Assembly (NCBI RefSeq): GCF_020509005.1
Contig: NC_063017.1
Span: 1,922,001-1,986,000 of the forward strand
Length of the DNA stretch: 64,000 nucleotides
DNA from: Fulvia fulva
Lineage: Eukaryota > Ascomycota > Dothideomycetes > Mycosphaerellales > Mycosphaerellaceae
Direction: 5' to 3'
Part shown: positions 33,960 to 44,233 of the stretch, one piece after another
Position numbering within the stretch: position 1 is the stretch's first letter
How the letters are laid out: the number at the start of each line of letters is the position of its first letter
Made by a program: the position numbers and the translations under genes
Notes under the pieces: generated by a model
Databases searched by the model: none
What the model was told of the DNA's origin: nothing
Seen by the model: only the letters and a program-made list of their open reading frames with translations

Positions 33960-34340
33960 GGCAGGGAGGTGCATGAGTGGGGTGAGGAGTGGGTGGAGCT
34001 GCGTGTGGGAGTTGTGGGGAGATTTTGGATGGAGTTGCTGTTGTTGGAGAGTGGAGTGTGGTAATGTGAAAGTTGATGGGGTAGAGTCTAGAGAGTGATT
34101 GCCCTATAGTTATTGGAACGTATGTTATGCAATTGTATCACAGAAGACACTGTAAGCTCCTGGATTTTGTTATATGCAAGCTACGTCTGTCGTCTGCTAT
34201 TGCAAACAATGCTCCATCTCAAATGCTATCACTAACGCCAGCCAATGCTATTTCTGCCATTGATGCAATCTTCTGTCTTCATAATGAGCGTGACCACATT
34301 CTCCCTCTCACTTCATTTAACCTGTGGGACCCAGTCTGAC
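33960..34340. other. Intergenic between convergent genes
   Basis: This holds the 3' regions of the sequon-repeat gene and the LysM gene. The right half is AT-richer. Nothing else is seen. Confidence 0.4.
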
Positions 34341-34961
34341 TTAAGCCTTCACACAAACCCAGTACGCCGCCCACGCAGTCGTGGCACCTCCATTCCACTC
34401 AGAAAACTTGCTCTCATCGAATCCATTCTCCGCAGCCAGAGCGTCAACACGCTTTCCAGGCGCAACCAGCTCAAACTCCTGGCAAGATTTGATGATGTTT
34501 GGCATAACCGGCACCGGCGTCTGATCTGGAGTGTAGTGGGTTCCGAAGTCCGGCTGCACAGGTGGCGTGTACTCGTACCACGGAGTGTCGATGCAAACGG
34601 GCACATACGCCTGGAGGCCGAAACAGGTTTGACCGATGGATGGGTTCCATTTGTAGAATTGCGTGACGGTGAAATTGTTGTAAGACTTGGCGATTGAAAG
34701 GCAGGTGTCGGAGGGCTGGACGGTGTAGAAGGCGGTGCAGTCAGATGGGCGGACTGTGCAGACGCAGCCGGCGCTGTTGGAGCAGTATTGGGTGCAGTTG
34801 CTGGCCTGGCGGGTTGCGATGTTGGTGTCGAGTTCGGCCGAGAAGGCAGCGGGCATGGCTAGTGGTGTGCATGCTGCGGTGGCGGCGAGGGCACCGAGGG
34901 TGAGCAAAGATACCCAAGTGTTCAGCGCTGAGCACGTGCAGACTGGGCGCCGTGGCCACAA
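34341..34961 (-). CDS. Secreted LysM-domain protein
   Basis: A 206-residue protein with two LysM-type modules. The first spans about residues 78-128 (FYTVQPSDTCLSIAKSYN ... WNPSIG ... VPVCID) and is a good match. The second, more diverged one is at about 159-205 (FELVAPGKRVDALAAENG ... WNGG ... YWVCVKA). The hydrophobic stretch WVSLLTLGALAATAACT near residue 16 looks like a signal peptide, but the preceding residues are unusual (MWPRRPVCTCS), so the true start may lie in a short upstream exon. Eight or more cysteines and three Asn-X-Ser/Thr sites suit an extracellular protein. LysM binds chitin or related glucans; fungal secreted forms can shield hyphae or interact with hosts or bacteria. Whether this one is an effector cannot be told from sequence. 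Confidence 0.8.
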   Translation of the reverse strand: MWPRRPVCTCSALNTWVSLLTLGALAATAACTPLAMPAAFSAELDTNIATRQASNCTQYCSNSAGCVCTVRPSDCTAFYTVQPSDTCLSIAKSYNNFTVTQFYKWNPSIGQTCFGLQAYVPVCIDTPWYEYTPPVQPDFGTHYTPDQTPVPVMPNIIKSCQEFELVAPGKRVDALAAENGFDESKFSEWNGGATTAWAAYWVCVKA

Positions 34962-35292
34962 GCGCTACCTTGGGGACATGGACTTGAACGTCTGTGGCTG
35001 TACCGATGCTCTTGAAGGGTGCATCAGTGATATCGACCGCAAGCGACATGGCTTTGGAGTGGGCGAGTGTTCCATTATCCATAGCAGAGCAAGGTGTCAC
35101 GACTCACGAGCAAATCGACGGTTGGGGCTTGGCGGGCGGTTCAATCGATCGCCTCGGTGCAGTCGGCCAACTTGATCTGCCAGCGTCACTGAGCTTCTCG
35201 CGTGCTTCCACTGCGACATTCACTCACCTCGCCCTCCCCACCCCACTGGCTATACATCTGGTGGGCATTCTGATATACATGCTCCGAATGCA
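34962..35292. promoter_or_regulatory. Divergent promoter between LysM gene and PEX3
   Basis: 331 bp separate the two start codons on opposite strands, so both promoters must lie here or overlap. Short frames inside show no conservation that I recognise. Confidence 0.5.
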
Positions 35293-37157
35293 ATGATTGC
35301 AGCGACTCGTCGTTGGCTGCGACGGAATCGGAATACCTTGATCGTTGGAGCGAGCGTAATCGGCGCAGGAGTATTAGCGGGACAGTATGTCTTGGGCAAG
35401 ACACAGGAGGCCCGCCAGCGCATGAGCGACGAGAAGACGGCGAAAGAGAAGTACGCGAGATGGAACATGCACACAATGCTTCGGCAGACTGATGGATGGC
35501 CAGCCTCCGGAGACGATTCGAGCAGAACCAAGAGGACTGCACGTATACCGTGCTCGCGCTACTACCGACCATTCGCGAGGAAATTGTCAGCGCCCTCCCC
35601 GTCGAGCAGATCACTGAGCAACTACAACAAGAACGACAAGAGCGTTTGAAGAGGCTAGGCCCATCCGAAGCTGCTTCCTCACAATATCCTTCGGCACCGC
35701 CTAGTGCCACCGACGACGATGGCCGAAGTCTTGCCAGTCTACAGAGCAGCAGCTATGTGCATGCCAGCCAGGTTGCCCACAGTACTCTCAACGTCGCCGA
35801 TTCTCCTCAACAGCCCAAACGCAGCAAGGCCAAGCTATGGCAGGACATGAAGATAAACTCAATTACGCGTGCATTGACCCTGATATACACCCTGTCCCTG
35901 CTGACCCTCCTCACGCGCATCCAACTCAATCTACTAGGCCGAAGGACGTACCTGTCATCTGTCGTGCAGCTTGCATCGCCGCCGCCAGCCACACACTCAT
36001 CGACGATATCCCTCGAGAACAAGGACGATGACAACTACGATAATGTCTACGGCAATGACTTCGAGACGAATCGAAAGTATCTCACCTTCAGCTGGTGGCT
36101 ATTGCATCGAGGAAGCAAGCGGATCATGGAGCGAGTGTCGGCGGCAGTGAAAGAGGTCTTCGGACAGGTCAACATTCGAGAAGATCTGAGCTTAGAGAGG
36201 CTGGCAGACCTGATCATGCAAGTGCGCAGGAAAGTGGAAGGTGCGACCGAGAGCGAGCGACGATCGATGCAATGGCTCGGATACCTGTTGCCGCCCAAGC
36301 GGGACGAATCGTTCGTGATCAGACAGTCTGGCATGTCGGAAAGTGACGAATCTCCCTCGCCCGATGCGCAGGACTTTGACCCTATGGACGAGGACTTGAT
36401 CAACGCATCTCTTCGCCGACTTCTGGACGAGACTAGTGACCTTGTCGAGTCGCCGACGTTCACCTACGTTCTCACACGCCTGCTCGATGCAGCTTTCTCC
36501 CACCTCGTCGACTACCGCATCGCGACTGAGGCGTTCGAGGTCACTGGACCAGGAGCACCAGGCACTGAGGCAAGAATCGTTGAAATCACAGACAAGAAGT
36601 GCAAGCTGGCACACATCCTGCCAGTTTTCTGCAGACAGGCACATGTTATCGCCGCTGGCAGTGGTGAACTCGACACTATGGCCGGCCTCGCGGCTCAAGA
36701 GCCTCTGGGCAATGAGTATTTGTCAGCCATTGACCAGGTCGGTGACCTTGGAGCATTTGCGGCGGTCATCTACTCGAGCAATTTCGAGTACGAAGTGCCG
36801 GCTGGTCTGGACACCACAGCCGCCGCTGTAGCAGCCGGCAGACAATCGTCCCCACGAAACTACAACATGTCAACATCCTCGAGCAGTCCGGACTCCGTAG
36901 CGCAAGAAGTTGGCGAATCACCTCCGCAAGATGCTGCTGAAAACATGCTGGACGAGAGCCAAGTGCTTGTTCTCAGTCATGCCGAAGAAGACACCACTGC
37001 AGCTCCCGCACCACAACCGCAGGAGAGTATCGCTGTTGCACCGCAAGCCGAGACCACTGATACTGCTGGCAACTTCGAGACTGCATGGCAAAAGGCGACA
37101 TCGACAGCAGATGAAGATGAGAAGCCTCCTGATGATGAGGTCGTCAAGCTGACTTAA
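35293..37157 (+). CDS. PEX3: Peroxin-3, peroxisomal membrane biogenesis factor
   Basis: Pex3 anchors the membrane-protein receptor Pex19 at the peroxisome and is needed to form peroxisomal membranes. Exons 35293-35450 and 35504-37157 join as ...KEK then AAKEN-LRRRFEQNQ: the split codon gives Asn followed by LRRRFEQNQEDCTYTVLALLPT, a strongly conserved Pex3 block. Total is 603 residues. The N-terminus MIAATRRWLRRNRNTL followed by the hydrophobic VGASVIGAGVLAGQYVLG (about 16-35) is the peroxisomal targeting and anchor segment. A second hydrophobic stretch (LTLIYTLSLLTLLTRIQL) lies at about 175-195. The C-terminal hundred residues are an acidic, Gln/Thr-rich extension, probably disordered, making it longer than typical Pex3. 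The 53-nt intron has a CTGAT branch site. Confidence 0.93.
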
Positions 37158-37519
37158 GGCATATGTGTTGCATACAGATCTCTTGTTTGACTTAGTCATC
37201 TGTCTGTCTGTCTGTCTGTAAGATTAAGATACCCACGACCCTTCAATGCATGAAATATCAATCCACGTACATAAGTGCCTCCATTCCCAGCGCTACGGCA
37301 AGTTAGCATTTCATCTCAAGCAATGCAAGCAGAGCTGCTCGGGCTAGGCTATCTAAGAGGATCTCTGCTTTGACCCCACACCACCTCCCTGGTCACATCT
37401 CCTTTGGCAACATCACTTCTTCTGCTCCTTTTCATCCCTCCCTCTCGCTTCATACAATGCCTTCCTACCCTCTCCATCAGCTTCTTACACCTACCCGTTC
37501 AAATTCCTCCAACAGAAAC
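37158..37519. other. Intergenic between PEX3 and the small membrane-protein gene
   Basis: This contains a short (TCTG)n microsatellite at 37199-37219 and pyrimidine-rich sequence. No gene is seen. Confidence 0.4.
37199..37219 (+). repeat. (TCTG)n microsatellite
   Basis: Five tandem TCTG units lie about 40 bases past the PEX3 stop codon. Confidence 0.9.
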
Positions 37520-37744
37520 TTACATCTTCGCTCCCCTCTCCCCACCCTTGCCCTCCAACCTATCAAGACTCTCCTCAATCAACCCAATATGGCCCCGTAA
37601 CGTACCCTCAATCTCATCCAAGCGCGCTTCCTGTTCTTCGAGGTTATAGACGAGGTGGGACCGGAGATGGTATGTTGCGCCTCCGATTGCTGTGAGGTTG
37701 AGGAGGCCGATTAGGAAGGTTGGTTTTTGGAAGAAGGGGCCCAT
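37520..37744 (-). CDS. Small predicted membrane protein, 74 residues
   Basis: The frame encodes MGPFFQKPTF, then a hydrophobic segment LIGLLNLTAIGGATYHL (about 11-28), then a charged amphipathic helix (EEQEARLDEIEGTLRGHIGL, about 36-55) with heptad-like spacing. This layout of one short transmembrane helix plus a coiled-coil tail is typical of small mitochondrial or ER membrane proteins, but I recognise no family. Composition and hydrophobic pattern speak for a real gene; its short length and lack of known relatives speak against. It lies alone between PEX3 and the RING protein. Confidence 0.5.
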   Translation of the reverse strand: MGPFFQKPTFLIGLLNLTAIGGATYHLRSHLVYNLEEQEARLDEIEGTLRGHIGLIEESLDRLEGKGGERGAKM

Positions 37745-38167
37745 TGTTAGTCGGTGGTGTTGTAGGTGTAAGGCCGGCTGGGATTGGGTCAGAGTGCTTC
37801 GAGAGTGGCGGTTGTTGCTGCTGCGGTTCGTACAGTATGGTGTGTTGGAGATGCTTTATGGGATCTATGACGTAGAGATCGAGGTGATCTGTTGTATTGC
37901 ACGGACGAGACATCGTGGCATTGAGGTTTTTCTGAGATGTTTGCTGCGCTGTGAGTATGCTCTACTGCGACCTCACGTTCTGTGTGCTGCAGTGGTGGGT
38001 CGGTAGCTTGCTCACTCATGACATCGTCGAAGCGACTGACGCGCCCTTCCATATTCGTACCCTATCTATGCAAGCCAATTTGCTCCTAATGAGCAGGGTA
38101 TCTCCATATTCCATCTTCTCCAAGAAAACTCCGATGCTAATGTCTCATGTCCCATCCCATCCTGTTC
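37745..38167. other. Intergenic, 5' side of the small gene
   Basis: Only short overlapping frames without recognisable similarity are seen. Confidence 0.35.
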
Positions 38168-40705
38168 CTACGAACTCAAAACTTTAACGCCCACCAGTCG
38201 AATGCGCGACTGTATCGCCTTCCTGCAGATGGGACACACGTCAATTTGCGAAGCGCATTCATGACACGCGATGGCGTGTCCGCATCTATCGAACGCGATG
38301 TCTATCTCCTCCTCGTAGCAAATCGAGCAGCAACTCTGATCTTCTTCCGTCACGGTGCCGGTAAGGGTGAACTTGCCATGCTTCTTGCCGTGTTTGAAGC
38401 CACCTGTGTAGATGTTGCCGCTGCTCTTCTCGGTGAGTGTGCCCTGGCCGTGGGGCAGATCGTCCTCCCACTCGCCGTTGTAGACGTTGCCGCTCGTGGA
38501 GTAAGTCATCTGGCCAAAGCCATGCTTCAAGCCGTGGTTGAAGCTTCCGAGGTATTCGTCGCCGTTGAGGTCGATGAGGTTTCCACCACCGTGATACTTC
38601 TAGGAATGTGTTAGTGCGAAAGCGCATCGTGCAACACTCATCTCGCGTGAAATCAATGGATTTGTGCGGCGGATAGCTCGACTTACTTTGCCTTGCCACT
38701 GGCCCTCGTAGTATGGCCGGCCGAGCCAATCTACAATACCACCAATTGCAGCCGGATCATTGTCATCGCTGCCGTATTCTGAGTCTTGGTCCGCATCCTT
38801 CATAATCACGTCTTCGCCATCAGTCAGACCTGGTTCTGGGGTCGAAAAGCTGGTTGCCTTCTGTAGTCTCACTTCCAGGCTATCGGTATTTGCGTCCGGC
38901 GTTGTCTCCAGTGGTTTAGCCCACGTCTCTACGTGTGTGGGAGCCATCAGCTTCGGAACAGCCTCGTCTTGCACGTAAATCACGAGTTGGGTCACCTCAG
39001 CCGTGGCATCCTGGTAGCCACTGTGTGGTGAGTCGTGTCCGGTAGTGATTGGCCCAGAGCGCTTGTCTTTCGCTTGCTTCTCGGTGACCTTGAACACTTT
39101 ATCCTTCTGGTAGGCATACCAGCCGCCCTGAGTTCCATCCGGCCTGAGGTAAGTGCTGTATCTGGGCGAATGGAGGGGACCCTGATGCGTGACAAAGGCG
39201 TAGAGTTGGTAGGAAACACCGCCGACGGTGACGCGCTCTTCGACATCGACACTGTTCGCGATCTTCTTCCACTTCCGCTCCTTCTTATCGTGCTCTTGAC
39301 GCTGTAGCTCCAGTATCAGCAGCTCTGGCTGAGCCAGCGGTGTGGCTTCGTGATGCTTGTTGATTGCTGCTTGAATGGAAGGATAGTCCTTAGTATTCAG
39401 TCGTCCGGGACCAATAGCAGCACCTCCCTGCGGATCGCAAGACCCGATTAGCTGCGTGAAAGCATCATAATGGCCAGGGTGCTGCTCGTTCATAGTTCGC
39501 GCGATCTTCCAGAGCACCTCCGCCACATCTTTGTCGTCCTGGCTCCTGCTTCGGCCGCGTGACTCGCATGGTAGCTTTTGACTTCGGGAGTACATCTTCA
39601 GTAGCACAGTCTGTAGCCATCGACTTAGAGAGGTGTTCGAGCTCAGCTGTTGGACAAGCTTTCGAAACGGGCCATAGTGAAGTAGTGGGATAGTTGCAGC
39701 GATGTATGGGAAGGATCTCGTGAAAGGCCGTAGGCCGATCAGTGAGGTAGAGGAACCTGGTGAGCGATCATCGTGCTCCCATAGACAGCGCGTAGGATCA
39801 CGGACGACTCGAATGTATGCCGTAAAAGAGAGCTTATCATTCCTCAAAATCGCTTGCGGCCAAGACTGGCGACGAACTTGAAGCTCCCGTTGGTGCGTAA
39901 AGTACGGCCACCCAAAGTCCGGGTTCTTCTTGTGGTAGTTATGCGCCTCAATCTTGAACTCATTCGCGCGCGGCTCTGCAGGGTTATACATGACCACCGC
40001 GATTTGCGCTGCCACCGATCGCCGCACCTTGATCTTATCAGCACCCTCAAGAACGGGGAACGGCGGGTTGTCCAGCTCTTCGAGGTCCTCCCACTCTGGC
40101 GCCCTCATGCTGACGCAGTCGATGTAGACGCACAAGTTGTCCGAGTCTCTGTTGCCTCTTGGGTAGAACTTGATCTGCCAGTCCAGCCCAGCTATGCGGA
40201 CGATTTGCGAACGCATGATCTTCTCAGTGTTGGGCTTCTCTTTTGTGCCGTTGAAGGCTTCCACGTGCCATTCTATCCGGCCAGTGTCGATTGTCTCGAA
40301 CTCGGGATCCTTTAGGTCGAGGAATGCCTGCTGCGCCCAGTGCTCGTGGTCAAGGGCGCTGGGGTAGCGGTCCGCGTGGTCTGCTATCCATTGCTGCTCG
40401 TCTGGGGATGGCTCTGAGGTGTCCTCATGGATTTCGTGCCATCGCATGTGGGGTGGCACCTCATCGTCTTCGTCGCTCTCTTCATCCTCGTGGTCACTCT
40501 CACCTTCGTGATCCTCGTTGGAGTCGGAGTGATGCTCGTCGATTGCAGGGACTGGCGGTTGAGGATAACGATAAAAGCCACGAGGGGCGTCCCATCCGTC
40601 CGGGTAGCGGATCGGTGGATCGAAAGGAGGTATGTCAGGTCGATCCGATGCCGGCGGTGGTGGTATGGCCGCCGGCGGTGGTGGTACTGCCTCCTCTGCT
40701 TCCAT
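38168..40705 (-). CDS. MATH / USP-like / MORN-repeat / RING protein
   Basis: Exons 40705-38687 and 38599-38168 (87-nt intron, GTAAGT...CCTAG) join in phase 0 to 816 residues. The N-terminus is Pro-rich then very acidic. A MATH-type domain covers about 143-310 (GLDWQIKFYPRGNRDSDNL). A ubiquitin-specific-protease-like fold follows at about 320-570 (PELLILELQRQEHDKKERK, YQLYAFVTHQGPLH, WYAYQKDKV). Four MORN repeats are at about 660-750; the first spans the intron (YYEGQWQGK | KYHGGG), which supports the join. A C3HC4 RING closes the protein (CSICYEEE ... CGHAIACHEC ... CPICRK, about 760-797). Fungal 'MATH and UCH' proteins are a known family. The RING suggests E3 ubiquitin ligase activity and MORN suggests membrane or scaffold binding; the substrate is unknown. 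The usual USP Cys and His are not visible. Confidence 0.82.
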
Positions 40706-41480
40706 CGTGTGCTTGCTACTAGGCAGTCGTATCAGTATCTCAACAAGCTAACGTGTCACTACGCGGCGGAATAAAGTGTGTGGCACGCAATTCGGCGGTG
40801 CAGCTTCGAAGCGATTGATGTTGGCTCCAGAGTGTGTTGAAGCTCTCAAAGAATGAGTCGTCGGATGATGTGCTGCATTCACATGCTTCGAAGTCCTTGG
40901 TGGGGCTCGGCTTCAAGCTCACTGCAAGGATCACTCGCGGTCGGCAGCGTCGCATGGACAGCAAATGGACAGAAGCTACATGTACTTCCCATGGAATGTC
41001 AAGGCTGCAATCACTTTAAGCTTCATCGTCACTGAGAGGTGATATCCACACCGGAGCTCGGTAAGTAATGCTAGCCCTGTGCGCCCTGCGTCTCAAGGCC
41101 CCACTCGTGAGAGCATGGATCATCAACGGCCATATCTGGGGTGATACGATATATCATTGGACTACGCACCTGTAGCCTACCTTTGCTCATCCTCGCATGT
41201 GCCTCACACATGACTGTTCACGAGCCTCTCATATCTAGGCAAATCTCCGCCAATCATGTCTGGTCATGAGGATGTGATCGTCCACGTCAAACTCGCATGC
41301 ATAGCACTAATGCGCATCCGCCCGAGTTGCTAGCCGTGCCTTGCGTAAGCGCGATAGACATCCACAGGCAGAAAGGGCGGCCTCGTGCGGCGGGCGCTGA
41401 TGCTCAACGAGAATTCGGAGTCATGATAAGTTGCAGCTCAGCAGTACTGCGCCTGGCTAGTCGGGGGATGCAATCAGCTC
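40706..41480. other. Intergenic; promoter of the MATH/RING gene
   Basis: The left part is the upstream region of the minus-strand RING gene and the right part the 3' side of the deoxyhypusine synthase gene. No further gene is supported. Confidence 0.4.
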
Positions 41481-42689
41481 TCAAGTTGCCTTGTCGTTCG
41501 GCTTCTCCACTTTCGCAAACGATGCCGCTACGATGAGCGGGAAGGCAATCGTTGCTTCGGCGTATACCTGGATCACGGTTAGTGACTCAACAAGATCACT
41601 TGCGACATTGATACATGCCTTCACGCTTCGCGCGTCCGCTTTGATCTTGCCCCAGCTCACAGCTTCATCAGGTCTGGCTCCTGCATCAGATCCATCGAAC
41701 TCTTGACCCGTATTGATATAGACAGCACTGTCCGCCCCGTTGCGCATCAGATTAGCGTTGGCGATGTGATGTTTCACAATACCTCCACCAAGAATGATCA
41801 TGCCAGTGCGCTTCGCTCTTACAGCCATGGTGTTGATCTTGCGAATGTCCTCGACAATGTCAACACGGATCTGTTGTGGCGACGATTTGAAGGTGTGGAA
41901 GTACAGCATGTCGCCGAGGCTGCCATCTGTAAGGGCTGGGCAGAAGACGGGGATGTCATTCTTGTAGGCCCAGTAATACACAGAGCTCTCATCGTTGATC
42001 TCCTTACCAAGCCGGGCAATGATCTTGCTGGGTGTCCAGTAAAGCGGCTCCTCGTCGTTTCTCGACGCCTCTTGCTCCTCGAGCATCTTATTGAAGATTG
42101 GTACAATCCAGTCCTCGAATCGGCAGTAATTATCGTTCGGCACGAAAAGGTTTCCAATGCGATTCATTCCCTTCGCACGGAGAGCTGCACCTGCTGCATC
42201 GAAAGAGCCGAGATACGTTTCGCCAAGACATTTGATGAAGTCTTCTTCCACGCCACCGGCCGTAGTGACAATGGCAGAGACGTGCTTATGTTGCACCAAC
42301 CATCGCAGGGTCTCTCTCAGGCCGGAAGAGATCAGGTTCGAAGTGTAACCCAGGAAGATGGTGGTCTTCTCGCCAGTCTCTGGGTCGCGCCATGTTCGCT
42401 GCAGAAAAGCCAATCAACGGCCGAGGAATGTGAAGGGCGGACGGAAGATTGTGCAACCTACCATGCCATTGACTATATCGGCGGCCTGTCCTATTGACGT
42501 AGCCTGAAACCCCACACTCGCCAAATTCTCGACCAGCTCTGCCACGGTGATATTGCGATCAGCGAAGGCATCGAAGTCCAGGCCTTTGACAGGAACAGCA
42601 CTCTCGGGCACAGGGTCTGATGGCTTGAGCACAGCATCTGTAGCGCCTGAAGGTGCAGTGCCCTTTGCGTGCCTTCCTTCGGAAGCCAT
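41481..42689 (-). CDS. Deoxyhypusine synthase
   Basis: Transfers the aminobutyl group of spermidine to a lysine of eIF5A using NAD, the first step of hypusine formation. Exons 42689-42462 and 42398-41481 join in phase 0 (...IVNGM | [21 protein letters not shown]) to 381 residues, the expected size. Seen motifs: [12 protein letters not shown] (NAD site), [52 protein letters not shown] and [12 protein letters not shown], whose Lys at about 327 corresponds to the catalytic lysine 329 of the human enzyme. I chose Met at 42689 because the 35 residues available upstream look unrelated. The 63-nt intron is GTAGGT...TGCAG. The gene is essential in yeast (DYS1); no pathway neighbour is present. Confidence 0.95.
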
Positions 42690-44233
42690 GGTGTTGTTCT
42701 GTGTTGCGTCTGTGACTGAGCATACTGTATACATGTTCAGAAGTTTCCAGGATTCGCGGCAGCTAGGGTAAAACGTTCGAGATCGTGCCCCGGACATTCT
42801 GCCGGGCTACATGTAACTTTGGTTCGCGGCGCGCGCCTGCTCGAAACAGCATGCTGGAGAAGACACATGTGCTTCCAGACTGACTCGCTATTGCACTATG
42901 AAAGAAACGCTCTTCATGTGTACATGCCAACATTCACTCTCCATCCACTCCCATTCGGGTCTTGCTGACCACATACCTACGAATCTAGATCGTAAGCACG
43001 TGTGCTTCTCCTGCCAGATGACGCAAGTACACAGAAAATAGAGTTCAAGCATGCGCTGCACAGTGCACTAGCGCACAGCACAGCCAGGATGGTGCATTAA
43101 CTTGAGCGCCTGCACTGCGGGCGGAACTGCACTGCTGTGCTGTCGAGGCGGCTGTGGGTGGCCTTCACTCGCGACGGATGGTCACTCCCTTACGTGCATC
43201 TATTGACTGTGCCTTGCATCAAGACGATGTCCCACCAGAGTGGCATTACCGACTTGAAACAGTTTGACGGGTCAGCCACTCCCGAACATGGATGCGGTGC
43301 TCGTTTGTGATAGGCTGGCCTTTTAGAGGACACATGCGTTGGATTTTGTGTGGAAGGAGCACGCTTGATGATCGCTATGGGGCAGGCAGACGAGTGTTAT
43401 GTAGCATGCATGTTGGCAACGAACACCTGGGATCGCGCGAGATTGACTCGACTTTTAGCTTGCAGCTCGACTGCCGCGTAGCGGTCACCATCACGCCTGC
43501 TCCCGCGATCGGCTAACCGTGCCCATGCAGACCCATCTGTAACTGTCGGAGGAGACATCTTTGCGAACGACACTGCAGACGAGAAAGTCGCAACTGCCCT
43601 TCAACCAGCGATTCACACGCCAAGACCGGGCTCACTGGAAAGCTCAACCCACGAACACGACTGCTTGCAAACCTCACCATTTGTCTCCCAGGCGCCACAG
43701 AGATTCAGCGACGAGCAGCACTTCGCCGGCGCCTGCATCACTGCCAACAGTAACATCTTCAAACGTGTCGACATACTCTTCGTCTTCGAGAAGATCTTTC
43801 ATACGCGTCAGAGATCAGTACCCGGGGCTTCCGCGTGGCATTACTCACCTAGAACAAAGGATATCCTCTTGGGCGAGTGTTTTGACCTTCTTCCTCTCAG
43901 CTGGCTTTTCTGGCTGGCTCAAGTTCCCTGAGCGCACAAGCGAGTCGCCCCAGTCGAGATCCGCACCCAATACCGGCTTCCGTTTCTTGGTTCCCACTAG
44001 CCTCTACGTGACACCTCGACTTTGCGGCTTCGTCGAACCGACACAACCATCCATCTGTCTGGAGCAGGACCTGTCATCTGCACTCGCACCTTCTGCGATT
44101 GCATGGTGCAGATTGCCTTTTCGACCCATCCACACCTCTCAGCCATTCGATGCTGGATTACCGCGTACGTAAGCATCGCGCTTGAGAGATCCTGGTCGCG
44201 TGGCGCTTTGGCAGCTTCTGCCTGTAACTGCTC
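42690..44233. promoter_or_regulatory. Long divergent upstream region of DHS and SNT1
   Basis: 1.54 kb separates two divergent starts. The region holds both promoters and probably a long SNT1 leader. A plus-strand open stretch at 43561-44172 has Ser/Arg/Pro-rich, non-conserved content and ends just before SNT1, so it is more likely leader sequence with upstream frames than a gene. Confidence 0.45.

Noticed and set aside
41703..42497. 264-codon plus-strand frame antisense to deoxyhypusine synthase
   Set aside because: It overlaps both exons and the intron of a strongly conserved enzyme and has no similarity of its own.
43561..44172. 203-codon plus-strand frame as a gene
   Set aside because: Low-complexity, no recognisable domain, and it sits in the expected leader of SNT1.
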